Assembly: GCA_014379405.1 (NCBI GenBank)
Contig: JACMLU010000004.1
Location: forward strand, 124,001 to 188,000
Length of the DNA stretch: 64,000 bases
Source of the DNA: Flavobacterium sp.
GTDB taxonomy: Bacteria; Bacteroidota; Bacteroidia; Flavobacteriales; Flavobacteriaceae
Direction of reading: 5' to 3'
In this document: piece after piece, positions 34,392 through 44,589 of the stretch
Layout of the letters: every line of letters begins with the position of its first letter
Numbering within the stretch: the stretch's first letter is position 1
Position numbers and translations under genes: made by a program
The notes under the pieces: generated by a model
Seen by the model: the letters and a program-made list of their open reading frames with translations, nothing else
What the model was told of the DNA's origin: nothing
Databases searched by the model: none

Positions 34392-36362
34392 TTATTCAGC
34401 TTCATTTATCGTCAAATCAGTATCGTAATACAGTATATAAACTCCTTTATTGGTATATCCACCGCCTTCTTTTTTGTAGTATTCAAACTTGTTATCGACT
34501 TGTTCCGTTGCAACGGCATCGGCAGTTTCCTGATAGGTTTTGTCTTGTGACAAACGCATCATAGTGTCAAAAGTTACGTCGAAACCACGAGTAGCGTAAT
34601 TGCTTGGAGAAATCTTGTTTTTCTTTCTGTATTCTTTATCAAAAATCAAGGCTTCGGGAGATTCGTTTTCACGGGTTACGGAAGGATACATCAATTTTAA
34701 TTTTGTTAAATTCACAAAATTAATTTCATCCGTGTCCAAAGTTTCGTTGGGTTCCAAAATCACCAACTGCACTTTGTAATTGGCCATAGCCCCCATCATC
34801 GTGCTCATCGTCCATTTTATCATGACCGTGTTGGCGGTTTCCAAAACCACGTAATTCATTTTGTCTTTAACAAACAAACTTTTCAATCCCTCAACAGACA
34901 AACTTCCGTTCTCTTGGAGAGGGGCAAATTGCACCTCTTTCTGGTTTTCACGGATATATTGTTTAACCGATTCTTTTTTCTTGTCCACCACCGCAATGAT
35001 ATTTCCTCCTTTTGCCCTCATAAAATCAAATATGGCAGTCTTCAACGCTTCGTTTGTTGGAATCGTTTGGTACAAATTAGGATAGGCATTTCCTAAATCT
35101 TTAGACAAAGGCGAAATTACCGGAACATTGTTTTTGCCCAATAACTCGGCCGTTTTCTCCACGTTATTTTGGTAAAAAGGACCAATAATTGCATCGGCTG
35201 TTTCCAGATTATTTTCTTGGTTAATGCTGGAAATATTTGAACTGTTTTTGGTTTCTTGCGAATCATATATATTCACGTCAACAGCAATTCCAAGTGTTTT
35301 GGCGGAATCTATAGCCATCAAGGCACCGGAATAAAAATCCAGGGTCATGTTCAAAAACTTGTCTTTTTTCAAACGAGTTGCAGTTGAATTGACGGTATCG
35401 CCTTCTATTTTCGAAATATTGAAAGGCAACAACAAAACCATTTTTTTTCTGGCATTCGAACCGTTTTTATTCGACAAAGAAGTATATGATTTCTTGGTTT
35501 CCTGCGTCATCGAAGCTGTTGAAGGCACTTTCAAGATCATTCCCACTTCAACACCATTGGCCAAAGCCGGATTCAACTTGATGAATTCTTCTTGACTCAA
35601 ACCAGACAATTTGGACAAACTATACAATGTCTCTTTTGGTTTTACCTCGTAATCCACATAATGGATTGCTGGAGCAACTTTTGGAATGATGGGTTTTGGA
35701 GTTTCTTTTTGGGGTTCAACTACTGTTATTTTGTCCTTTTTGGGAGCAGTTCCTTTTATCAACAATTGGTAACCAATAGGCAAATTGGGGATAATTTCTG
35801 GATTTCGTTTTTCCAATTCTTCGATGGTAATTCCATATTTTTTGGCAATGGAAAACTTGGTTTCTTTAGGAAGCACTTCGTGATAAACAGGTTTCTGGGG
35901 AGTTGGAGCAACCGTTTTTGAAACTACATTATTAGAAGGAATGACAAGTATTTGCCCTATTTGCAAACCCAATTTTTCCAAATCGGGATTGGCTTTCTTC
36001 AAGGCTTCGTCGGAAACGCCATATTTATTTTCGATTCCGAACAAAGTCTCTTTGGGTTCCACTTTATGTGTTTTGACCTGTGTGGTTGCTTTTGGAGAAG
36101 TTGTTTTTGGAGTAGCAATTTTTGGAATAGCTGTATTTGAAACGGTTGCTTTTTTAGGAATAAGCAAAATGCTGTTGGGCTTCAAACCAGCTTGGGCATC
36201 TGGGTTTAATTTATAAATATCGTAAGGAGTGACATTGTATTTTAGTGCAATTTGGACTATCGTTTCCCCTTTTCCAACCTTGTGTGTAATGCTCTTTTCT
36301 TGTGAAAAACCATTGAAAGAAAAAACCAAAATAGCCAAACAAACCGTTATAAAATATTTCAT
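34392..36362 (-). CDS. LysM-repeat protein with periplasmic-binding-like domain
   Basis: 656 aa. After a signal peptide (FITVCLAILVFSFNGFSQ) come four LysM domains of about 44 residues at roughly 26-70, 97-142, 156-200 and 240-285, each with the pattern (H/Y).V...ET...I...yg....e..k.NP......i..iL.IP; these bind peptidoglycan. The C-terminal half (about 305-650) has a type I periplasmic-binding-protein-like fold (KMVLLLPFNIS, ADAIIGPFYQNNVEKTAELL, VISPLSKDL, GFDVTFDTMMRL). The layout suggests a cell-wall-anchored envelope protein; it is not an ABC transporter component here as no permease is adjacent. Confidence 0.88.
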   Translation of the reverse strand: MKYFITVCLAILVFSFNGFSQEKSITHKVGKGETIVQIALKYNVTPYDIYKLNPDAQAGLKPNSILLIPKKATVSNTAIPKIATPKTTSPKATTQVKTHKVEPKETLFGIENKYGVSDEALKKANPDLEKLGLQIGQILVIPSNNVVSKTVAPTPQKPVYHEVLPKETKFSIAKKYGITIEELEKRNPEIIPNLPIGYQLLIKGTAPKKDKITVVEPQKETPKPIIPKVAPAIHYVDYEVKPKETLYSLSKLSGLSQEEFIKLNPALANGVEVGMILKVPSTASMTQETKKSYTSLSNKNGSNARKKMVLLLPFNISKIEGDTVNSTATRLKKDKFLNMTLDFYSGALMAIDSAKTLGIAVDVNIYDSQETKNSSNISSINQENNLETADAIIGPFYQNNVEKTAELLGKNNVPVISPLSKDLGNAYPNLYQTIPTNEALKTAIFDFMRAKGGNIIAVVDKKKESVKQYIRENQKEVQFAPLQENGSLSVEGLKSLFVKDKMNYVVLETANTVMIKWTMSTMMGAMANYKVQLVILEPNETLDTDEINFVNLTKLKLMYPSVTRENESPEALIFDKEYRKKNKISPSNYATRGFDVTFDTMMRLSQDKTYQETADAVATEQVDNKFEYYKKEGGGYTNKGVYILYYDTDLTINEAE

Positions 36363-36402
36363 CCTTTTGTAGTTGTAAAAAAATTAGTGTTTCAAAGATA
36401 CC

Positions 36403-36443
36403 AAAACGGTATCAAATTTTATTCCAAAATTTGATACCGTTTT
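36403..36443 (-). terminator. Terminator of guaA
   Basis: Perfect 18-bp arms (left arm AAAACGGTATCAAATTTT) and a 5-nt loop, with A/T flanks, lying 57 bases past the guaA stop and 41 bases before the LysM gene start. Confidence 0.85.
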
Positions 36444-36499
36444 TATATAATTCACATTAAATAGCCTTATCAAAAAAGTAATAAGACGCTAAAAATGTT

Positions 36500-38029
36500 T
36501 TACTCCCATTCAATTGTTGCAGGCGGTTTTGAACTAATATCGTAAACAACTCTATTAACCCCTTTTACTTTATTGATAATATCGTTTGACACTTTCATCA
36601 GGAATTCATAAGGCAAATGTACCCAGTCAGCAGTCATTCCGTCAGTAGATTGAACCGCACGAAGCGCAACAACTTTTTCGTAAGTACGCTCATCACCCAT
36701 AACTCCAACGCTATTTACAGGAAGCAAAATTGCTCCTGCCTGCCAAACTTTATCATACAATCCCCAAGATTTTAATCCGTCGATAAAAACTTTATCCACA
36801 TCTTGCAAAATTTGTACTTTTTCTAAAGTAATATCTCCTAAAATACGAATAGACAATCCAGGCCCTGGGAAAGGATGTCTTCCCAATAATTCTGGATCAA
36901 TTCCTAAAGTTGCTCCTACTCTACGTACTTCATCTTTGAAAAGCATACGCAAAGGTTCTACAATCTTCAATTTCATATAATCTGGCAATCCACCCACATT
37001 ATGGTGTGATTTGATTGTTGCCGATGGTCCTTTTACCGAAACCGATTCGATTACGTCAGGATATATTGTTCCTTGCGCTAACCAAGTTACGTCTTCTATA
37101 AGATGCGATTCTGCATCGAAAACTTCGATAAATGCGTTACCAATGGCTTTTCTTTTTAATTCTGGATCAGTAACTCCCGCTAAGGCATCGTAAAAACGCT
37201 GAGAAGCATCTACTCCTTTCACATTCAATCCCATTCCTTCGTATTGATCTAAAACGCTTTGAAATTCATTTTTGCGAAGCAATCCGTTATTTACGAAAAT
37301 ACAATACAGGTTTTTGCCAATAGCTTTATGTAACAAAACCGCAGCTACTGTTGAATCTACACCTCCCGAAAGACCTAAAACCACTTTGTCGTTTCCGATT
37401 TTTTCTTTCATTTCAGCTACAATTTCTTCAACGAAAGCGCCTGGCGTGAAATTTTGAGGAACCTCAGCGATTTTCACTAAGAAGTTCTCCAACATTTTGG
37501 ATCCATCCGTAGAGTGAAAAACTTCTGGATGATATTGAATAGCATAAGTAGTTTCACCTTCAATTTTGTATGCGGCAAATTCCACGTCGTGAGTACTTGC
37601 TAATTTTACTGCATTAGTTGGTAATGCCTTGATACTATCGCTATGACTCATCCAAACCTGGCTATTTTCAGAAACACCTTCAAAGAAAGTTTCGTCTTCT
37701 TTAATATAGGACAAATTGGCTCTTCCGTATTCTCTCGTATTTGAAGCTGCTACTTCACCTCCACTAAAATGGGCTAGATATTGCGCTCCGTAACAAACGG
37801 CCAGCATAGGTAGTTTACCTCTAATTTGGGATAAATCCGGGTGTGGTGCATCATCTCCTCTCACAGAAAAAGGGCTTCCCCCAAGAATTACCGCTTTATA
37901 ACTTGATAAATCACTCGGAAAATGATTGTAAGGAAAAATTTCGCAGAAAATATTTAATTCGCGAACTCTTCGAGCAATAAGCTGTGTGTATTGCGATCCG
38001 AAATCTAAAATAAGTACGTTGTGTTGCAT
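36500..38029 (-). CDS. guaA: GMP synthase (glutamine-hydrolysing)
   Basis: 509 aa, normal length. It converts XMP to GMP using ATP and glutamine in the cytoplasm. The N-terminal class I amidotransferase domain has its nucleophile C79 in [13 protein letters not shown] and the His-Glu pair in QYHPEVFHS near residue 168. The ATP-pyrophosphatase domain begins with the PP-loop [12 protein letters not shown] near residue 220, and the C-terminal dimerisation domain carries [13 protein letters not shown] and [10 protein letters not shown] at the end. All motifs are intact. It is a single gene with its own terminator. Confidence 0.97.
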   Translation of the reverse strand: MQHNVLILDFGSQYTQLIARRVRELNIFCEIFPYNHFPSDLSSYKAVILGGSPFSVRGDDAPHPDLSQIRGKLPMLAVCYGAQYLAHFSGGEVAASNTREYGRANLSYIKEDETFFEGVSENSQVWMSHSDSIKALPTNAVKLASTHDVEFAAYKIEGETTYAIQYHPEVFHSTDGSKMLENFLVKIAEVPQNFTPGAFVEEIVAEMKEKIGNDKVVLGLSGGVDSTVAAVLLHKAIGKNLYCIFVNNGLLRKNEFQSVLDQYEGMGLNVKGVDASQRFYDALAGVTDPELKRKAIGNAFIEVFDAESHLIEDVTWLAQGTIYPDVIESVSVKGPSATIKSHHNVGGLPDYMKLKIVEPLRMLFKDEVRRVGATLGIDPELLGRHPFPGPGLSIRILGDITLEKVQILQDVDKVFIDGLKSWGLYDKVWQAGAILLPVNSVGVMGDERTYEKVVALRAVQSTDGMTADWVHLPYEFLMKVSNDIINKVKGVNRVVYDISSKPPATIEWE

Positions 38030-38088
38030 TCGGCAAAAATACTTTATATAATTGGGATTGAAAAATCGAAATTTGAAAAATTTTAAAA

Positions 38089-38820
38089 TTACTCTTTAAT
38101 AACTAGTAATTTAATTCTGGTTCCAAGTGCCAAATTATTCCAATACTCATTGGTCATGGGTTTAGCTTTGTCGTCAATGACGTGTATTTCTGCCGTATTC
38201 CCGCCAGAAGTTCCCTGACTCGCCACAACAAATTCAATATTGTTTATTCCCATTCCTAAAGGAATTTTAAATTCGTCTAATTGAGAATACAAGTACAGTT
38301 GAGATTGTATTAATTTATCATTCAAATAAACATTAATCAAATCCCCATCTATTTGGATATAATCTCTGTATTTAACCATCAAGAACTCCGATTTGGTTTT
38401 ATAATCTCCCAAATATCTATCCCTCCTGTCCAACGAACTCAAGTCTTCTTTCAATCCTTCGCGAACCATTGTTTTTTCCAAATCCTTGGTCATTTTCTCT
38501 TGATAAACATCACCCAACTTGTGTTCAAATTTATTTTTTGGGGTCATCGAAAAATGATTCTCAGGAGTACCTATTTCAAATGCATTATTAGGTGTAGGTT
38601 TGGTGCCAAAAATATTCGTTTCCTTCAATACATTGGGAGCAACGATTTTGGGTATATTCAATTTTGGTAAATTGGTTGGAGGAGGAATATCTTTTTTGTC
38701 CTTGGGTTTTACAGTTGTAGTTTGAGGCTTAATGGGTCTGAATTTAGTATTAAATTCAGCTTGCCCAAAAACATTCGAACTTATGCAAAGTATAAAAATA
38801 AAAAAAAGAATTCTGTTCAT
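38089..38820 (-). CDS. Secreted proline-rich protein, paralogue A
   Basis: 243 aa with a signal peptide ([19 protein letters not shown]). A proline/lysine-rich linker (about 25-75) is followed by a charged helix region and a C-terminal beta domain of about 110 residues: [60 protein letters not shown] and [10 protein letters not shown]. The same domain occurs in the next gene downstream of the palindrome (39118-39714), so the two are paralogues. The domain is not one I can name; a small extracellular binding domain is plausible. Confidence 0.75.
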   Translation of the reverse strand: MNRILFFIFILCISSNVFGQAEFNTKFRPIKPQTTTVKPKDKKDIPPPTNLPKLNIPKIVAPNVLKETNIFGTKPTPNNAFEIGTPENHFSMTPKNKFEHKLGDVYQEKMTKDLEKTMVREGLKEDLSSLDRRDRYLGDYKTKSEFLMVKYRDYIQIDGDLINVYLNDKLIQSQLYLYSQLDEFKIPLGMGINNIEFVVASQGTSGGNTAEIHVIDDKAKPMTNEYWNNLALGTRIKLLVIKE

Positions 38821-38985
38821 ATCGTTTCTCCTATTGATGAATCAATATTTAAAAAGTCCAAAAATAATAGAAATCAATCGTCTAAAATCACAAAAATAAC
38901 ATAAAATAATTTTCTGGATTTTATTTTCAGAATGGGAACCTGAATCATAAAAACAGTCCACAAAGTGAACCAAGCATTTTCTTTT

Positions 38986-39062
38986 GCCACAGATTTCACA
39001 GATTCACACAGATTTCTCAAATATTACACATAAAATCTGTGTGAATCTGTGAAATCTGTGGC
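38986..39062. repeat. Intergenic word palindrome (CCACAGATTTCACAGATT)
   Basis: Two near-perfect 30-nt complementary arms (38986-39015 and 39033-39062) each contain three tandem CACAGATT-type words. A second copy of this word type is at 46148-46228. It lies between the two secreted paralogue genes. Confidence 0.85.
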
Positions 39063-39117
39063 TAATTTTATCGGTTTGGTATTAGTCATAAATATTTATG
39101 TAATAAAACATTCCATT

Positions 39118-39714
39118 TCACTCTTTAACCAATATAATGGTGGCTTTATAGCCCAATCCCACATTCCATTGATTAGAAGAAACAACAACTCCCAATTCAT
39201 CATAAACCTGGAATTCTGCCGTATTGGGCGAAGCGAAACCTTCATTCAAGGCTTCAAAATCAATCCTGTTGATACCCTTTTCCAGTTTTATCTTGAATCC
39301 TTTAAATGCTCCATCCATAGCAACTTCTGGCTCGATTACTTTACCGTTCAAATAGACTTTTATCTTGTCGCCATCCACAAAAGCAGCATCTCGATACCTT
39401 ATAGTCGAGGTAAATGTATTGATTTTGAAACTGCCCAAATATTGATTCCTGTTATAGAAAACGCCTTCTGAATTAGCCTCTTTTTTATACAAATTACTAT
39501 CTTTAAACAAATCATCGGGATTGACCTGCAACGAATCCGGCTTTTTCACTACGGCAGGAGGCGTGATTTCTGGAGCAACTACTTTTGGAGGAATAGTTTC
39601 TTTATTTTTCGATTTCTTGGCTGGAATGGGTTTAAACTTGGCATCAAATTCTTTCTGTGCATATCCCGAAAAGGAAATACATAACACAATAACAAAAAAC
39701 AATATTTTTTTCAT
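39118..39714 (-). CDS. Secreted proline-rich protein, paralogue B
   Basis: 198 aa. Signal peptide KKILFFVIVLCISFSGYAQ, then a short Pro/Lys linker (IPAKKSKNKETIPPKVVAPEI) and the same C-terminal domain as its neighbour: NQYLGSFKIN, IRYRDAAFVDGDKIKVYLNGKVI, LEKGINRIDFEALNEGFASPNTAEFQV and ATIILVKE. It lacks the roughly 45-residue helical insert of paralogue A. The pair probably arose by duplication; function is unknown. Confidence 0.75.
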   Translation of the reverse strand: MKKILFFVIVLCISFSGYAQKEFDAKFKPIPAKKSKNKETIPPKVVAPEITPPAVVKKPDSLQVNPDDLFKDSNLYKKEANSEGVFYNRNQYLGSFKINTFTSTIRYRDAAFVDGDKIKVYLNGKVIEPEVAMDGAFKGFKIKLEKGINRIDFEALNEGFASPNTAEFQVYDELGVVVSSNQWNVGLGYKATIILVKE

Positions 39715-39987
39715 AACATATAGGTATTAGTTAATCCGTGCATCTACAATTAAAACTGAATGGTAAAAAACGTAAACGAGGATTATTTCATATTACTTAT
39801 ATAACAATCAATTATAGAATTTATTACATTTTAAAGTATTTAATCATTTTAGAATCCATTCAGCATGTTTAATCTTTTAGAATGAAAATTTTGCGTGATT
39901 CTTTCTAAATTTTTATAAATTGCAGCACTAAAACAAATACAGGGGTTGAATTTCAACTCGCTAAAAATCAACACAAAAACAATTAAA

Positions 39988-40374
39988 ATGAAAAGAGAAA
40001 ACATCTTGACAGGTTCACCATGGGAAGACAAAATGGGATATTGTCGTGCGGTTCGCATCGGAAATGTAATTGAAGTTTCGGGAACTGTAGCCATTGTGGA
40101 TGGTGATAAAGTAAAAGCCGATGATGCTTATGCACAAACCCTAAACATTCTAGAAAGAATAGAAAAAGTATTGGAAGACTTGAATGTTGGAATGAAAGAC
40201 GTGATTCGTACTCGAATTTTTACAACTGACATTACTTCTTTTGAAGACGTTGCCAAAGCACACGCCACTTTTTTCAAAGATATCAAACCAGCTACAGGTT
40301 TTTATGAAGTAAGCAAATTAGTAGCTCCTGAATATTTGGTAGAAATAGAATTTACGGCTATCGCTGCTGAGTAA
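39988..40374 (+). CDS. RidA family protein
   Basis: 128 aa from the ATG at 39988; a 14-codon upstream extension is not family-like. RidA/YjgF proteins hydrolyse reactive enamine or imine intermediates, protecting PLP enzymes. Family landmarks include GSPWEDKMGYCRAVRIGNVIEVSGT, ILERIEKVLEDLNVGMKDVIRTRIF with the substrate-binding arginine, and the C-terminal SKLVAPEYLVEIEFTAIA with the conserved glutamate. The subgroup that starts with SPWE often acts as a detoxifier of small-molecule intermediates. A ClC gene follows after 109 bases. Confidence 0.9.
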   Translation: MKRENILTGSPWEDKMGYCRAVRIGNVIEVSGTVAIVDGDKVKADDAYAQTLNILERIEKVLEDLNVGMKDVIRTRIFTTDITSFEDVAKAHATFFKDIKPATGFYEVSKLVAPEYLVEIEFTAIAAE

Positions 40375-40483
40375 TTTTAATATTGTCATTGAGAGGAACG
40401 GGCGCCATCCTACTAAATTGCTCAACTTGTGTACACTCGTAATGCGATTGCTTCGTTCCTCGCAATGACAAAAACTAACCGAA

Positions 40484-41731
40484 ATGAACCTAAAAAACAC
40501 AATCTTTCTTTCCTTCAAATGGATTTTCATTTGTGTTTTGATAGGCATATTTTCAGGTTCTGCTTCAGCCTTTTTCTTGGTATCGTTGGAATGGATTACC
40601 CAATTTAGGGAACACAATAATTGGATTATTTGGCTGTTGCCCATAGGTGGATTGTACATCGGATGGCTTTATTATCGATATGGAGCGACTGTGGTAAAAG
40701 GTAATAATTTATTGCTGGAAGAATACGAAAATCCACAAAAACCCATTCCATTCAAAATGGCTCCAATGGTGCTTCTTAGTACTTTAATCACGCATCTTTT
40801 TGGAGGTTCTGCGGGTCGCGAAGGCACAGCAGTACAAATGGGAGGAGCAATCGCCGACCAATTCTCACTACTTTTCAAACTCGACAATTCCGACAGAAAA
40901 ACACTTATTATCTTAGGAATCAGTGCGGGTTTTGCTTCCGTTTTCGGAACACCTTTAGCTGGTGCCATCTTTGCTTTGGAGGTTTTGTATTTCAGTAAAA
41001 TCAGTTTAAAAAGCAGTGTACTTTCGTTTTTGGTGGCTTATGTTGCTTATTTCACGGTGGAACTTTTAAAAGTTAAACACACTCATTATTACATTCCTGA
41101 AATACCTGAAATTACGGCCACAAATATTGGCTGGATTGTTATTGTTGGAGTATTATTTGGTTTTACCGCAATGCTTTTTTCCAGAACAACTCATTTTTGG
41201 GGAAGATTATTTGCAAAAACAATAGAGTATCCTCCATTGCGTCCCTTTGTGGGAGGACTTGTTTTGGTGATTGCCATTTACTTAATGGGAACCACAAAAT
41301 ACATTGGTTTAGGAATTCCAACAATCGTTGAATCCTTCTCTACTCCAAATCAATCCTACGATTTTCTACTCAAAATACTGTTTACCGGATTTACACTAGG
41401 TGCGGGATTTAAAGGTGGCGAAGTAACACCTCTTTTCTTCGTGGGTGCCACATTGGGAAGTGCCTTGTCACTCCTAATTCCTTTACCCATCGCCCTTTTG
41501 GCAGGAATGGGATTCGTGGCCGTTTTTTCGGGAGCCACCCACACTCCTATCGCTTGCACCGTTATGGGAATGGAACTTTTTGGCTTACAAAGCGGCGTAT
41601 TCATTGGCATTGCGTGTGTGGTTGCTTATTTTGCTTCAGGTTCCATAGGTATTTACCATTCCCAGATTGTAAAAGGCGCGAAATACCGTTTGTACCAGCG
41701 CTTTAAAAGAAAAGATTTGGAGGATTTCTAG
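40484..41731 (+). CDS. ClC family chloride channel/transporter
   Basis: 415 aa, about ten hydrophobic spans. The selectivity signature GGSAGREGTAVQMGG contains E113, equivalent to the gating glutamate of E. coli ClC; the chloride-binding tyrosine region lies near the C-terminus (FFVGATLGSALSLL, GATHTPIACTVMGME). Membership implies Cl-/H+ exchange or a channel, in the inner membrane. The protein is shorter than the CBS-bearing members and has no CBS domains. No operon partner; the DHH gene begins 70 bases later. Confidence 0.92.
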   Translation: MNLKNTIFLSFKWIFICVLIGIFSGSASAFFLVSLEWITQFREHNNWIIWLLPIGGLYIGWLYYRYGATVVKGNNLLLEEYENPQKPIPFKMAPMVLLSTLITHLFGGSAGREGTAVQMGGAIADQFSLLFKLDNSDRKTLIILGISAGFASVFGTPLAGAIFALEVLYFSKISLKSSVLSFLVAYVAYFTVELLKVKHTHYYIPEIPEITATNIGWIVIVGVLFGFTAMLFSRTTHFWGRLFAKTIEYPPLRPFVGGLVLVIAIYLMGTTKYIGLGIPTIVESFSTPNQSYDFLLKILFTGFTLGAGFKGGEVTPLFFVGATLGSALSLLIPLPIALLAGMGFVAVFSGATHTPIACTVMGMELFGLQSGVFIGIACVVAYFASGSIGIYHSQIVKGAKYRLYQRFKRKDLEDF

Positions 41732-41800
41732 TGTTGTAAAAGTTTGTTAAATCTTTAATTGTTATGAAGATTACACTAAAAAAATGTAAATTCGCAGACT

Positions 41801-42805
41801 ATGAAAGAACAAGACATTCAAGCAATACAGCAGTTATTATCAACTCCAAAAAAAATTGCCATCATTCCACATCGCAGTCCCGATGGCGACGCAATGGGTT
41901 CCACCCTCGGATTGTACCATTTTCTATTAAAAAACAACCACCATCCCGTTGTGGTTTCTCCCAACGAATTTCCCGACTTTTTGGCTTGGATGCCGGGTTC
42001 GGAAACCGTTATGATATTCGAAAAAGACAAAAAAAACTGCACTAAAATCCTAGAAGAATCTGAAATCATTTTCACACTGGATTTCAACGCTTTGCACCGT
42101 GTGGGCGAAATGGAAAAAGTGCTTGAAAAACTGACCGCTCCTTTTGTAATGATTGATCATCATCAATCGCCAGATGATTATGCGGTGGTTACATATTCGG
42201 ATACTGCTTTTGGTTCCACTTGCGAAATGTTGTATAATTTTATAAATTTTCTTGGCAAAAAATCAGACATAGACAAAACCATTGGCACCTGCATTTATAC
42301 AGGAATTTTGACCGATTCAGGTTCCTTCCGTTTTCCAAAAACAACTGGCACAACCCATAGAATTATTGCGGATTTGATTGATTTGGGAGTTGAAAACAGC
42401 GAAATCCCAACCCTGCTTTTTGACAATAGTTCTTATGGCAGATTGCAATTACTGGGGAGAGCGCTTCAAAACATGAAGATTTTGGCCGACCATAAAACGG
42501 CTTACACTTCGCTTACCCAAGTAGAATTAGACAGTTTCAATCATATAAAAGGCGACACCGAAGGTATTGTCAATTATGGATTAAGCATCAAAGGAATTGT
42601 ATTTACAGCTATTTTTATCGAAAATCTAGAGGAGAAAATCATCAAGATTTCGTTCCGTTCTCAAGGTAATTTTGACGTAAATCTTTTTGCAAGAGAATAT
42701 TTTAATGGCGGTGGACATCGCAATGCTGCCGGAGGAAAATCGGAATTATCGATGGAAGAAACGGTAAATAAATTTGAAGATTTGGTAAACAAACTAAAAA
42801 TATAA
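41801..42805 (+). CDS. DHH/DHHA1 phosphoesterase, NrnA-like
   Basis: 334 aa. NrnA-type enzymes degrade short oligoribonucleotides and 3'-phosphoadenosine 5'-phosphate. The manganese-binding motifs are HRSPDGDAMGS near residue 25, DFNA near residue 92, MIDHHQSPDDY near residue 116 (DHH) and, in DHHA1, GGGHRNAAGG near residue 305. All metal ligands are present. It is followed, four bases after its stop, by gldI; the two probably share a transcript, an arrangement I associate with Flavobacterium. Confidence 0.92.
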   Translation: MKEQDIQAIQQLLSTPKKIAIIPHRSPDGDAMGSTLGLYHFLLKNNHHPVVVSPNEFPDFLAWMPGSETVMIFEKDKKNCTKILEESEIIFTLDFNALHRVGEMEKVLEKLTAPFVMIDHHQSPDDYAVVTYSDTAFGSTCEMLYNFINFLGKKSDIDKTIGTCIYTGILTDSGSFRFPKTTGTTHRIIADLIDLGVENSEIPTLLFDNSSYGRLQLLGRALQNMKILADHKTAYTSLTQVELDSFNHIKGDTEGIVNYGLSIKGIVFTAIFIENLEEKIIKISFRSQGNFDVNLFAREYFNGGGHRNAAGGKSELSMEETVNKFEDLVNKLKI

Positions 42806-42809
42806 CAGT

Positions 42810-43451
42810 ATGAAATATTGTAAACGTATTCTATTGGCATTCTTGGTTGCTGCATTGGTTTCCAGTTGCAAGCAACATCAAGAATCCCGAAGACCAATTT
42901 CGCAAGCATCGGGAACATTTATGAAAAAATCGGCTGAGCGAAATAAGAAGTTGAACGCTAGCGAAGAAGGGCAAATTGAAGCCTTGATTAAAAGCAATCA
43001 CAAGATAAAATACCTCGCTTCGACAAAGGGATATTGGTACACTTATGTAACTCAAAACATACAAGATACCTTGACTCCAAAAAAAGGAGACGTTGCCTTT
43101 TTTGATTATGAAATCAAAGACTTGAAAGGAAACGTCATTTATTCGGAAGTGGAATTAAGGCCTCAAACCTATAGTGTCGACAAACAAAATATTATGACAG
43201 GATTGAGAGAAGGTATCAAATTGATGCACAAAAACGAAAAAGTAATCTTTCTTTTTCCGTCACACATCGCTTATGGTTATCACGGTGATGACAAAAAAAT
43301 TGGCACCAACCAACCCTTGATGTGTACTGTGACGCTACATAATTTTATATCCGAAGCCGCCTTCAAAAAAGAAATTTTACTCAAGGCCACCGCAGAAGAG
43401 CAAGCCACAAAAACAATTATAACCCCAAAAAAAGATACGATAACCAATTAA
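42810..43451 (+). CDS. gldI: Gliding-motility FKBP-type peptidyl-prolyl isomerase GldI
   Basis: 213 aa lipoprotein with lipobox VSSC at residue 20. The mature part contains a basic/charged linker and an FKBP domain (KGDVAFFDYEIKDLKGNVIYSE, GLREGIKLMHKNEKVIFLFPSHIAYGYHG, LMCTVTLHNF). GldI is one of the lipoproteins needed for flavobacterial gliding motility and is thought to help folding of Gld/T9SS components in the periplasm. Length and neighbourhood (DHH upstream, further PPIases downstream) fit. It strongly supports assignment of the window to the gliding Bacteroidota. Confidence 0.9.
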   Translation: MKYCKRILLAFLVAALVSSCKQHQESRRPISQASGTFMKKSAERNKKLNASEEGQIEALIKSNHKIKYLASTKGYWYTYVTQNIQDTLTPKKGDVAFFDYEIKDLKGNVIYSEVELRPQTYSVDKQNIMTGLREGIKLMHKNEKVIFLFPSHIAYGYHGDDKKIGTNQPLMCTVTLHNFISEAAFKKEILLKATAEEQATKTIITPKKDTITN

Positions 43452-43466
43452 GAAAATAAATTACAA

Positions 43467-44579
43467 ATGAAAAAAAACATTCTATTACTGTTTATTCTAG
43501 CAGCCTCATTCTATTCATGTCAAGAGAAAAAAAACGATCTTCCTGATGGATTATACGCCCAAATCGAAACCAATAAAGGAACTATAACAGTACAATTGGA
43601 TTATGAAAAAGCACCTATTACCGTGGCCAACTTTGTGACATTGGCTGAAGGAAAAAATGAGTTTATCACCAATGAAAATCTTAAAAACAAACCTTTTTAT
43701 GACGGATTGAAATTTCACAGAGTTATTGCAGAATTTATGATTCAAACAGGAGACCCACTAGGAACCGGTTCTGGAGATGCAGGTTATAAATTCAAGGATG
43801 AAATTACCGATATGCGTTTTGACAAAGGTGGAGTTTTGGCTATGGCCAATAGTGGCCCTGGAACTAACAGCAGCCAATTTTTTATCACCCATCTTGAAAC
43901 ACCTTGGTTAGACGGAAAACACACCATTTTTGGTCATGTAGTAGAAAATGGAATTGAAGTGGTGAATAAAATCCTTCAAGACGATTTCATCAAGACCATA
44001 ATGATTATTAGAAACGGAGAAGCTGCCAAAAAGTTTGATGCCGTGAAAACCTTCCGTGATTATTTTGCTCTGGAAGCGGAAAACCAAAAGAATAAATTGG
44101 CCATTGATGCTGCAGCCAATGCCAAATACAAAGTTGTTTTCGATCAAAAAGCGGCTTCGCTAACTGCATTGAAAGCCAAAGCAACTAAATCACCTTCTGG
44201 ATTGCAATATGTAATCACCAAAAAAGCAGGTGGAAAGAAACCTGCCAATGGCGCCAATATCTACATTCATTATTCTGGTTTTCTAGAAAACGGAACGCTA
44301 TTTGACTCGAGTGTAGCAGAAGTAGCAAAAGCTTTTGGAAAATACGACGAAAGCAGAGCTGCCCAAAACGGATACCAACCCATCGCATTTGTAGCGGGTC
44401 AAAAAGAGGGAATGATTCCAGGATTTATCGAAGGAATCGAGAAACTTTCTTTTGGAGACAAAGCCGTTATCTTTATTCCTTCAAAATTGGGTTATGGCGA
44501 AGCTGGAGCTGGTGGTGTTATTCCGCCCAATGCCAACATTATTTTTGAAATTGAATTACTGGAAAAAGCACCTAATTAA
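43467..44579 (+). CDS. Lipoprotein cyclophilin-FKBP fusion, copy 1
   Basis: 370 aa. A lipobox (FYSC, Cys near residue 18) precedes a cyclophilin domain (about 30-180: ANFVTLAEGKNEF, FYDGLKFHRVIAEFMIQTGDP, AMANSGPGTNSSQFFITH, LDGKHTIFGHVVENG) and, after a helical spacer, an FKBP domain (about 245-370: GANIYIHYSGFLENGTLFDSS, GQKEGMIPGFIEGIEKLSFGDKAVIFIPSKLGYGE). Two different proline-isomerase folds in one chain imply a periplasmic folding factor. It is 15 bases after gldI, so co-transcribed. A paralogue follows at 44830. Confidence 0.92.
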   Translation: MKKNILLLFILAASFYSCQEKKNDLPDGLYAQIETNKGTITVQLDYEKAPITVANFVTLAEGKNEFITNENLKNKPFYDGLKFHRVIAEFMIQTGDPLGTGSGDAGYKFKDEITDMRFDKGGVLAMANSGPGTNSSQFFITHLETPWLDGKHTIFGHVVENGIEVVNKILQDDFIKTIMIIRNGEAAKKFDAVKTFRDYFALEAENQKNKLAIDAAANAKYKVVFDQKAASLTALKAKATKSPSGLQYVITKKAGGKKPANGANIYIHYSGFLENGTLFDSSVAEVAKAFGKYDESRAAQNGYQPIAFVAGQKEGMIPGFIEGIEKLSFGDKAVIFIPSKLGYGEAGAGGVIPPNANIIFEIELLEKAPN

Positions 44580-44589
44580 TTTATAAAAC

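Noticed and set aside
34109..34405. 98-aa form of the YdaT-like protein
   Set aside because: The first 30 codons overlap the LysM gene and are not family-like; the start MPWTKKDYP is standard.
38986..39062. CRISPR array
   Set aside because: The CACAGATT words are tandem and arranged as one palindrome; there are no regularly spaced repeats with unique spacers and no cas genes.
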